Assembly (NCBI GenBank): GCA_031290755.1
Contig: JAITMY010000107.1
Span: forward strand, 1 to 9,768
Direction of reading: 5' to 3'
DNA length: 9,768 nucleotides
Source of the DNA: Prevotellaceae bacterium
Lineage (GTDB): Bacteria > Bacteroidota > Bacteroidia > Bacteroidales > UBA932
The position numbers and the translations under genes are program-made. Shown here piece after piece: positions 1 through 5,133 of the stretch (positions are counted from its first letter, which is position 1; every line of letters starts with the position of its first letter). The notes beneath the pieces are model-generated. The model did no database searches and had not been told where the DNA came from. It worked only from the letters and a program-made list of their open reading frames with translations.

Positions 1-38
1 AAAGATAGCTTAAAATAAATAAAATGATACATAAATGC

Positions 39-707
39 CTAGCTTATCACCACCACCTCCGTTGCCCCTTCGGGCCCCTCCTTGCCGTGCGCGTTGGAGT
101 AGCGGGCGTACACGTTGGCCTGCTTGCCCTTCTGCTCGCGGGCAAACTCCAGCACGTGCTTGTTGCCCGAGGCAAAGTCGCGCTTGTGGAATTCGTCCTC
201 GCGCCCCGGCTCCTTGTCAAGGTCCGTAATGGCCACGTAGAGGTTGCTGCCGGCGGCGTGCAGCGGGTTTTTGGTTTTGCCCGTGGCGCTGTCGAGCACG
301 TGCGCCTCGAAGCGGAACGCGCCCACGCGCGTGAGCGCTACCAGCGGGATGGCGTCGGGCACGCCGGCGGGGGTGCGCGCGCCGTCGCTGCGCTTGATGC
401 CGAACACCTCAAGGTCGGCGGCGGACACCCTCTCGTTGTAGCGGATGTGGGCGTTGAGAAACTTGCGCCACGCCGGCTCCAGCGCCCTCCGCGCCTCGTC
501 GCGCTCGCGGCGGTGCCCGGTGGTGGCCGTGTCGGGGTTGGCCGCCTGCGCCTCGGCGGCAACAAAGCGGTTGTAGGCCGGCGCCACCGCCTCCACCTTG
601 GCAAAGTCAACGCCGTAGGCCTCGGCGTTGTCCTGCGCCTTTTTGAAGGCGACTTTGATGTACTCGGTAAACCGAGCGGTGCTCCTTGGAATAAAATCTT
701 TTCCCAT
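39..707 (-). CDS. Conserved hypothetical protein, about 222 aa, Bacteroidota type
   Basis: I cannot assign a function. The protein begins MGKDFIPRSTARFTEYIK and ends with a Gly/Asn-rich stretch (VYARYSNAHGKEGPEG, residues 199-214) followed by a short beta-like tail (ATEVVVIS). From memory this architecture matches a widespread Bacteroidota hypothetical family of about 200-220 aa: a helical N-terminal half (roughly residues 10-90, with an EARRALEPAWRKFLNAHIRYN segment split around residues 71-91) and a beta-rich C-terminal half that may be immunoglobulin/FN3-like. No signal peptide, membrane segment or catalytic motif is visible, so it is probably cytoplasmic. GC content and codon use match the neighbouring core genes, and the frame is open throughout with a TAG stop at 39-41. 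The start at 707 fits the family's conserved MGKD beginning. The gene points away from uxaC, and the 21-bp repeat array lies directly upstream of it. The gene itself is well supported; the fold is inference. Confidence 0.8.
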   Translation of the reverse strand: MGKDFIPRSTARFTEYIKVAFKKAQDNAEAYGVDFAKVEAVAPAYNRFVAAEAQAANPDTATTGHRRERDEARRALEPAWRKFLNAHIRYNERVSAADLEVFGIKRSDGARTPAGVPDAIPLVALTRVGAFRFEAHVLDSATGKTKNPLHAAGSNLYVAITDLDKEPGREDEFHKRDFASGNKHVLEFAREQKGKQANVYARYSNAHGKEGPEGATEVVVIS

Positions 708-746
708 AGTAATGTGGCTGTCTATGCTCCTTTTTAGGGGAGCGGG

Positions 747-1049
747 TTAAAAAATACGGCTACGAATGGTGAGCAAGGATTGCCTGATTTGAAGCTCTGC
801 GCTTTGTATCCCGAAATTAGGGGTAGGTATCCGCAAAATCCGTAGCCGCATTCCAAAGCTTGGGATACGTATCCCAAAAGTCAGTAGCCGTATTCCAAAG
901 CTTGGGATACGTATCCCGAAAGTCCGTAGCCGTATCCTGAACTTTTGGGCAGGTATCCGTAAAGTCCGCATCCGTATCCCAAGCTTTGGGGTGCAGACGC
1001 GGAGCCTGCCGATAGCAGGCGTGCTTGCCGTGGATAGTAGCGCTACCAT
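747..1049 (-). CDS. Doubtful 100-aa ORF made of 7-residue repeats
   Basis: This minus-strand frame translates the 21-bp array into repeating heptads such as FGIRIPS, FGIRLLT, FRIRLRT and FGMRLRI, flanked by a short non-repeat N-terminus (MVALLSTASTPAIG). Because 21 is divisible by three, an array with no stop in one unit stays open through all units, so the open frame is weak evidence for a gene. In its favour, a TACCTTTG box lies about 40 bp upstream (1089-1096 on the minus strand), and GTAAAGAA precedes the ATG. The product would be extremely rich in Arg and Ile, with no recognisable domain. It may equally be a non-coding transcript or plain repeat DNA. Confidence 0.2.
   Translation of the reverse strand: MVALLSTASTPAIGRLRVCTPKLGIRMRTLRIPAQKFRIRLRTFGIRIPSFGIRLLTFGIRIPSFGMRLRILRIPTPNFGIQSAELQIRQSLLTIRSRIF
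806..994. repeat. Nine tandem 21-bp units, alternating A/B types
   Basis: Nine contiguous 21-bp units start at 806, 827, 848, 869, 890, 911, 932, 953 and 974. Nearly all begin with GTATCC or a one-base variant. Two unit types alternate, giving a 42-bp super-period. A-type units (827, 869, 911, 953) end in TAGCC or a close variant around a central AAAGTCC-like core. B-type units (806, 848, 890, 932, 974) have a central AAGCTT-like or similar core. The B units at 848 and 890 end in GGGATAC, the reverse complement of the GTATCCC start, so each is a near-palindrome in which 9 of 10 base pairs form if one G-T is counted. The unit at 974 is also self-complementary. There are no spacers between units. 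The copies differ by several substitutions, so this is an aged array rather than a recent slippage product. Confidence 0.9.
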
Positions 1050-1088
1050 TTCTTTACGAGTAAAATAGTGTTGTTTTTAAATCGAAGG

Positions 1089-1096
1089 CAAAGGTA
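1089..1096 (-). promoter_or_regulatory. Possible minus-strand -7 box TACCTTTG
   Basis: Read on the minus strand, this is TACCTTTG, an exact match to the Bacteroidota -7 consensus TAnnTTTG. It points toward the repeat array and the hypothetical gene. I find no convincing TTTG -33 element 17-23 bp further upstream, where the inverted repeat sits instead, so only half of the promoter is supported. The box overlaps the left arm of the 1093-1119 inverted repeat. Confidence 0.35.
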
Positions 1097-1119
1097 GCAC
1101 ATTTTTTTAATGTGCTACC
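1093..1119. promoter_or_regulatory. Perfect 11-bp inverted repeat with T5 loop
   Basis: GGTAGCACATT (1093-1103) and AATGTGCTACC (1109-1119) are exact reverse complements separated by five T residues. The structure could be an operator, or a bidirectional terminator or insulator between the two divergent units. On the plus strand a T-rich run follows only after GCAGGGGGGA, so it is not a textbook intrinsic terminator. On the minus strand the T run is short (TTTG). The overlap with a TACCTTTG box favours a regulatory site. The symmetry is certain; the role is inference. Confidence 0.55.
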
Positions 1120-1161
1120 GCAGGGGGGATTTTTTTATTTTGAAAAATATTTGCGGCGCTG

Positions 1162-1191
1162 TTGCTGTTTCTAAAAAAAAGCGTAACTTCG
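1162..1191 (+). promoter_or_regulatory. Probable uxaC operon promoter
   Basis: TTG at 1162-1164 and TAACTTCG at 1184-1191 are separated by 19 bp, which fits the Bacteroidota primary sigma pattern TTTG-N(17-23)-TAnnTTTG with one mismatch in the -7 box. Transcription would begin around 1196-1200, giving a leader of about 55 nt before the uxaC ATG at 1254. It is the best plus-strand candidate in the intergenic region. Confidence 0.5.
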
Positions 1192-1202
1192 TGTGCGCAC
1201 AC
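1191..1202. promoter_or_regulatory. 12-bp perfect palindrome at the predicted uxaC start site
   Basis: GTGTGCGCACAC is a perfect 12-bp palindrome. It begins on the last base of the proposed -7 box and covers the predicted transcription start, a position where a bound repressor would block initiation. The cluster encodes no regulator in this window, so the cognate protein (for example a LacI- or GntR-family hexuronate repressor) would be elsewhere. The role as operator is inference. Confidence 0.4.
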
Positions 1203-1253
1203 ACAGGCAGAGCAAGAGCATATTTAACGGCTAAACACAACACTATCTAAGGT

Positions 1254-2660
1254 ATGAAAAATTTTTTGGACAAGAACTTTTTGCTTGAGGGCAAGGCCGC
1301 CGAGCAGCTGTACCACAGCCACGCGGCGAAGATGCCGATTATTGACTACCACTGCCACCTCAACCCGGAGCACATTGCGAAGGACAGGAAGTTTGACAGC
1401 TTGGGGCAAATTTGGCTGGAGGGCGACCACTACAAGTGGCGCGCGATGCGCACGAACGGCGTGGACGAGCGCTTTTGCACGGGCAAGGATACCTCCTACT
1501 GGGAGAAGTTTGAAAAGTGGGCGGAGACGGTGCCCTACACCGTGCGCAACCCCCTTTACCACTGGACGCACCTCGAGCTTCAGCGCGTTTTTGGGGTGGA
1601 TAAGCTCCTGAACCCCCAGAGCGCCCGCGAAATTTTTGACGAGTGCACCGCCAAGCTGCGCACGCCGGAGTACTCGGCGCGGGGGCTGATGAGGAAGTTT
1701 AACGTGCACACCGTGTGCACCACCGACGACCCCGTTGACTCGCTGGAGTACCACCTCGCGCTGAAGAAGGAGGGGTTTGACATCAAGGTGCTGCCCACGT
1801 GGCGCCCGGACAAGGCGATGGCCGTGGAGTCGCCCGCTGACTTTCGCGCCTACGTGGAGAAGCTTTCGCAGGCCTCCGGCCTCGCCATTGGCAAGCACGC
1901 CGACCTGATGGCGGCGCTGCGCAAGCGGCACGACTTTTTCGCCGAGGCGGGCTGCTGCCTCAGCGACCACGGCATAGAGGAGTTTTACGCTGCCGACTAC
2001 ACGCAGGCGGACATCGACGCTATATTCAGCAAGGTGTACGGCGGCGCCGCGCTGAGCAACGAGGAGGTGCTGAGGTTCAAGTCGGCCATGCTGTTTGAGC
2101 TGGCCATCATGGACTGGGAGAAGGGCTGGGCGCAGCAGCTCCACTACGGCGCCATTCGCAACAACAACACCCGCCTGTTCCGGCAGCTTGGCCCCGACAC
2201 GGGCTTCGACTCTATTGGCGACTTCACCGTAGCCAAGCCGCTGGCCAAGCTCCTCGACCGCCTCGACGCCGAGAACAAGCTGGCCAAAACCGTGCTCTAC
2301 AACCTCAACCCGCGCGATAACGACCTTATCGCCACCATGATTGGCAACTATCAGGATGGCTCCGTGGCCGGTAAAATGCAGCTCGGCTCGGGCTGGTGGT
2401 TCCTCGACCAAAAGGTAGGCATCGAGGCGCAGCTCAACTCCCTCTCCGTGCTGGGGCTGCTTAGCCGCTTTGTGGGGATGCTTACCGATTCGCGCAGCTT
2501 CTTGAGCTACCCGCGCCACGAGTACTTCCGCCGCGTGCTCTGCAACCTCATTGGCCGCGACGTGGAGCGCGGCGAGCTGCCCGAAAGCGAGCTGCCGTTT
2601 TTGGGGCAGCTGGTGGAGGATATTTCTTTTAACAACGCCAAGCGTTATTTCAAATTTTAG
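1254..2660 (+). CDS. uxaC: Glucuronate (uronate) isomerase
   Basis: UxaC interconverts D-glucuronate and D-fructuronate (or D-galacturonate and D-tagaturonate), the first cytoplasmic step of hexuronate breakdown (EC 5.3.1.12). The 468-aa length matches E. coli UxaC (about 470 aa). Family signatures are in order: the amidohydrolase HxH metal motif in IIDYHCHLNPEHI (His33 and His35), CTTDDPVDSLEYH (155-167), LPTWRPDK (180-187), LSDHGIEE (236-243), HYGAIRNNNTRLF (297-309), GSGWWFLDQK (378-387) and the C-terminal LTDSRSFLSYPRHEYFRR block (410-427) carrying the catalytic Asp412 candidate. The ATG at 1254 gives the normal N-terminus and sits about 55 nt after the proposed transcription start. It is the first gene of the hexuronate cluster, with kdgK starting 51 bp after its stop. 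No key residue is missing. Identification is very secure. Confidence 0.97.
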   Translation: MKNFLDKNFLLEGKAAEQLYHSHAAKMPIIDYHCHLNPEHIAKDRKFDSLGQIWLEGDHYKWRAMRTNGVDERFCTGKDTSYWEKFEKWAETVPYTVRNPLYHWTHLELQRVFGVDKLLNPQSAREIFDECTAKLRTPEYSARGLMRKFNVHTVCTTDDPVDSLEYHLALKKEGFDIKVLPTWRPDKAMAVESPADFRAYVEKLSQASGLAIGKHADLMAALRKRHDFFAEAGCCLSDHGIEEFYAADYTQADIDAIFSKVYGGAALSNEEVLRFKSAMLFELAIMDWEKGWAQQLHYGAIRNNNTRLFRQLGPDTGFDSIGDFTVAKPLAKLLDRLDAENKLAKTVLYNLNPRDNDLIATMIGNYQDGSVAGKMQLGSGWWFLDQKVGIEAQLNSLSVLGLLSRFVGMLTDSRSFLSYPRHEYFRRVLCNLIGRDVERGELPESELPFLGQLVEDISFNNAKRYFKF

Positions 2661-2711
2661 CGCTATCTTGGCAGCCTGAAAACCGTTAAACGTACAAAAC
2701 AGAAAAACACT

Positions 2712-3755
2712 ATGAGCAAAAAAGTTATCACATTTGGGGAGATCATGCTGCGGCTGGCCACGCCGGGCTACCTGCGCTTCAGCCAAGCCACGGAGCTTAC
2801 GGCCACCTTTGGCGGCGGCGAGGCTAACGTGGCCGTGTCGCTGGCCAACTACGGCGTGGAGGCAGAGTTTGTAACCCGCCTGCCCAAGAACGACATCGCC
2901 GACGCCTGCCTGAAGAACCTGCACAAGCACGGCGTAAAAACCTCGCACGCTATCTACGGCGGCGAGCGGCTGGGCATCTACTTCCTCGAAAACGGCGCCG
3001 TTGCCCGCCCCAGCAAGGTGGTGTACGACAGGGCGCACTCGTCCATTGCCGACATAAAGCCGGGCATGATTAGCTGGGAGGAGGTGCTGAAGGGCGCCGA
3101 CTGGTTCCACTGGACGGGCATCACCCCCGCCCTGTCGCAGGGCGCTGCCGAGGCCTGCCTGGAGGCTATCAAGGCTGCCAACAAGCTGGGCGTGCCTGTA
3201 TCTACCGACCTCAACTTCCGCAAGAACCTGTGGAAGTACGGCAAAGCGGCCTCTGAGGTTATGCCTGCGCTGGTGGAGGGCTGCGACGTGATTTTGGGCA
3301 ACGAGGAGGACGCCGAAACGGTGTTCGGCATCAAGCCCGAAGGCTTTGACGCCGCCCAAACGGGCGGAGAGGTGCACGGGGCGGCTTTTCAGTCGGTGTG
3401 CACCCAGCTGATGAAAAAGTTTCCCCGCGCCAAAAAGGTCATCATCACCCTGCGCGGCAGCATCAACGCCAGCCACAACACGTGGGGCGGGGTGCTCTAC
3501 GACGGCAAAGCGCTCTTGGAATCGCCCTGCTACGACATTACCCACATCGTTGACCGCGTGGGCGGCGGCGACTCGTTCATGGGCGGCCTCATCTACGGCC
3601 TGCTCACCTACGCGGGCGACGACCAGCGGGCGCTGAACTTCGCCGTGGCCGCCTCGTGCCTCAAGCACACCATCTACGGCGACTTCAACTTGGCCACGGT
3701 GGACGAGGTGGAGAAGCTGATGAAGGGCGACGCCAGCGGGCGCGTGAGCCGGTAG
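2712..3755 (+). CDS. kdgK: 2-dehydro-3-deoxygluconokinase (PfkB family)
   Basis: This enzyme phosphorylates 2-keto-3-deoxygluconate to KDPG using ATP (EC 2.7.1.45) in the cytoplasm, linking hexuronate breakdown to the Entner-Doudoroff aldolase step. The 347-aa protein has PfkB/ribokinase features: an N-terminal VITFGEIMLRL strand, the substrate-side FGGGEANVAVSLANYG motif (33-48), STDLNFRKNLW around 183-193, a VILGNEEDAETVFG segment near 194-207, and the C-terminal anion-hole signature DRVGGGDSFMGGL (281-293) with catalytic base Asp287. GGGD replaces the more common GAGD, which I believe is usual for Bacteroidota KdgK proteins. Its position between uxaC and the KDPG aldolase gene supports KDG rather than another sugar as substrate. 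The leader before the ATG (AACAGAAAAACACT) is A-rich with no Shine-Dalgarno, as is usual in this phylum. Other PfkB sugar kinases are possible but less likely. Confidence 0.93.
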   Translation: MSKKVITFGEIMLRLATPGYLRFSQATELTATFGGGEANVAVSLANYGVEAEFVTRLPKNDIADACLKNLHKHGVKTSHAIYGGERLGIYFLENGAVARPSKVVYDRAHSSIADIKPGMISWEEVLKGADWFHWTGITPALSQGAAEACLEAIKAANKLGVPVSTDLNFRKNLWKYGKAASEVMPALVEGCDVILGNEEDAETVFGIKPEGFDAAQTGGEVHGAAFQSVCTQLMKKFPRAKKVIITLRGSINASHNTWGGVLYDGKALLESPCYDITHIVDRVGGGDSFMGGLIYGLLTYAGDDQRALNFAVAASCLKHTIYGDFNLATVDEVEKLMKGDASGRVSR

Positions 3756-3797
3756 AAAAAAACATTGTAGCGTAACCTTTAAAACATACAGATAAAT

Positions 3798-4472
3798 ATG
3801 GCAAAGTTCACAAAACTTCAAACCCTCGGCAAGATGGTGGAAACCGGCATGGTGCCGGTGTTCTACCACAAGGATGCGGAGGTTACCAAGCGCATTGTCA
3901 AGGCCTGCTACGAGGGCGGGGTGCGCACCTTTGAGTTCACCAACCGCGGCGACTTCGCCCACGAGGTTTTTGCAGAGGCCGTCAAGTTTGCCGGCAAGGA
4001 GTGCCCCGACATGGCCGTGGGCGTAGGCTCCATTGTTGACGCTCCCACGGCGGCGCAGTACATGCAGCTGGGCGCAAGCTTCATCGTAGGCCCCCTGTTT
4101 AACCCCGACGTGGCCAAGGTGGCCAACCGCCGCCTCGTGCCCTACACGCCCGGCTGCGGCTCGGTGAGTGAGGTGGGCGCGGCGCAGGAGGTGGGCTGCG
4201 ACCTCTGCAAGGTGTTCCCCGGCGACGTGCTGGGGCCTAACTTCGTGAAGGGGCTGAAAGCCCCCATGTCGTGGAGCATGCTCATGGTAACGGGCGGCGT
4301 AAAGCCCGAAGAGGCCAACCTCAAGGCGTGGTTCGACGCGGGCGTAACCTGCGTAGGCATGGGCAGCAACCTCTTCCCCAAGGAGGTTATCGCTGCCGGA
4401 GACTGGGCTGCCGTTACGGCCAAGTGCCGCGAGGCGCTGGGCATCATCGCCAAGGTGCGGCAAAAGGCGTGA
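3798..4472 (+). CDS. kdgA: KDPG/KHG aldolase
   Basis: This class I aldolase cleaves 2-keto-3-deoxy-6-phosphogluconate to pyruvate and D-glyceraldehyde-3-phosphate (EC 4.1.2.14, often also the 4-hydroxy-2-oxoglutarate activity), the last step of the pathway. At 224 aa it is slightly longer than E. coli Eda (213 aa). Visible landmarks are GVRTFEFTNRGD (41-52) with the general acid/base Glu46 and phosphate-side Arg50, VGVGSIVDAPTAAQYMQLGA (74-93), FIVGPLFNPDVAK (95-107), the Schiff-base lysine Lys138 in CDLCKVFPGD, and the phosphate-binding VTGGV and GVGMGSNL-like loops (164-168, 185-192). It starts 42 bp after kdgK behind an A-rich leader. The next gene, a HigB-type toxin, begins only 6 bp after the TGA stop. 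The symbol eda would be equally valid. Confidence 0.95.
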   Translation: MAKFTKLQTLGKMVETGMVPVFYHKDAEVTKRIVKACYEGGVRTFEFTNRGDFAHEVFAEAVKFAGKECPDMAVGVGSIVDAPTAAQYMQLGASFIVGPLFNPDVAKVANRRLVPYTPGCGSVSEVGAAQEVGCDLCKVFPGDVLGPNFVKGLKAPMSWSMLMVTGGVKPEEANLKAWFDAGVTCVGMGSNLFPKEVIAAGDWAAVTAKCREALGIIAKVRQKA

Positions 4473-4478
4473 GGCGCT

Positions 4479-4772
4479 ATGATAATCGTTGATAAAACGT
4501 TGATAGATAATTTCACCCACAAGCACATTGAGACGACCAATGCTTTACAGGCTTGGGTAAATGTGGTGGAGAGAGTGGCTTGGGCTTCGCATAACGAGCT
4601 AAAGGCAACGTTTCCCTCGGCAGATTATGTAGGCGCAAAGCGTTATGTCTTTAATATAAAAGGCAATCGCTATAGATTAGTGGCAGTGGTGATATTCTCC
4701 GACGGCAAGCTATGGTTGCGTTTTGTGGGAACCCATAAAGAATACGATACAATTGATTGTAAAACCATATAA
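4479..4772 (+). CDS. higB: HigB-type mRNA interferase toxin
   Basis: The 97-aa product matches the HigB_toxin family (RelE-like fold), ribosome-associated or free endoribonucleases that cut mRNA and are neutralised by a HigA partner. Family hallmarks are WASHNELKATFPSAD (35-49), the core strand FNIKGNRYRLVAVVIF (58-73) and the C-terminal RFVGTHKEYD block (81-90), which carries the usual His and basic residues. Length is typical. The gene begins 6 bp after kdgA stops and is followed after 10 bp by the antitoxin-like gene, so all three are probably on one transcript. Two sampled 60-bp lines inside it have 42% and 35% GC against 63% in kdgA, which points to acquisition from elsewhere. The 9-mer GCGCTATGA spans the start codons of both this gene and its partner (4474-4482 and 4778-4786). 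Toxin-first order is typical of HigBA. Confidence 0.88.
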   Translation: MIIVDKTLIDNFTHKHIETTNALQAWVNVVERVAWASHNELKATFPSADYVGAKRYVFNIKGNRYRLVAVVIFSDGKLWLRFVGTHKEYDTIDCKTI

Positions 4773-4782
4773 GTGATGCGCT

Positions 4783-5079
4783 ATGAAAAAGCAATTTGAA
4801 AATACTACAGAAGTGAATACCAAAGAACTCTTCGATGCCGTACACCTCTATGCCGAGGTACTACTGCGCGAGGCTACCGGCGTCGGCGCCTTAGACCCGA
4901 TAGACGTGGAAAATGAATACACGCGCGAGTTGGGGAGAGTTCTTGGCTTGCTTGCCGAATACGAGGATAAGCATGTGGCATTTGAGCATATCAGCTTCAA
5001 AAATGCCGTGCATAAACCTGTAGAAAATACCCCTCTTATCAGGCGGACATCAAGGCCACGTAAGGTGGCTTACGCATAG
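4783..5079 (+). CDS. HigA-like antitoxin, apparently lacking its HTH domain
   Basis: The 98-aa protein follows HigB by 10 bp, the standard antitoxin position. Its middle part (residues 42-68, VENEYTRELGRVLGLLAEYED then KHVAFEH) resembles the N-terminal part of HigA antitoxins, which usually continue into an XRE-type helix-turn-helix of about 50-60 residues. Here the chain instead ends in ISFKNAVHKPVENTPLIRRTSRPRKVAYA-like sequence (residues 70-98), basic and with no HTH, and a TAG stop. Only 54 bp separate the stop from exuT, so there is no room for the missing domain in another frame. It may be a natural short antitoxin, or an ancient 3' truncation. A hairpin (CGTAAG 5059-5064, loop GTGG, CTTACG 5069-5074) overlaps the end of the gene. 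The antitoxin role rests on position and partial similarity. Confidence 0.7.
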   Translation: MKKQFENTTEVNTKELFDAVHLYAEVLLREATGVGALDPIDVENEYTRELGRVLGLLAEYEDKHVAFEHISFKNAVHKPVENTPLIRRTSRPRKVAYA

Positions 5080-5133
5080 GCGGCGCTTACATCAATAGCT
5101 CAACGATTAATAATTCAATAATTCAACAAAAAA

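Larger units (their letters stand above)
708..1253. other. Divergent intergenic region, 546 bp, repeat-rich
   Basis: This stretch separates the minus-strand hypothetical gene from uxaC. It holds the 21-bp repeat array (806-994), a 6-bp GC hairpin (GCCTGC 1004-1009 with GCAGGC 1015-1020, loop CGATA), a perfect 11-bp inverted repeat (1093-1119), and the uxaC promoter region. It is clearly more AT-rich than the flanking genes, especially from 1040 to 1253. A 100-codon minus-strand frame (747-1049) crosses the array and is listed separately as doubtful. I see no tRNA, rRNA or transposase remnant. Confidence 0.7.

Noticed and set aside
24..737. Open plus-strand frame of about 237 codons antisense to the hypothetical gene.
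   Set aside because: Its translation is compositionally biased (Val, Ala, Gly, Arg) with no recognisable motif, while the opposite strand encodes a protein with a familiar family start and end.
726..743. Hairpin GCTCC / GGAGC considered as a terminator upstream of the hypothetical gene.
   Set aside because: The stem is only 5 bp and no T run follows on either strand.
806..994. Repeat array considered as a CRISPR.
   Set aside because: The 21-bp units are contiguous with no unique spacers, the copies diverge, and there are no cas genes in the window.
2664..2671. TATCTTGG before kdgK considered as an internal -7 box.
   Set aside because: It has one mismatch to TAnnTTTG and no TTTG element at proper spacing upstream; the 51-bp gap fits simple cotranscription with uxaC.
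1224..4526. Very long open minus-strand frame of about 1100 codons antisense to uxaC, kdgK and kdgA.
   Set aside because: It mirrors three confidently identified plus-strand genes. High third-position GC removes the TTA, CTA and TCA codons that would give antisense stops, and the translation is low-complexity (rich in His, Ala, Val, Leu) with no domain.
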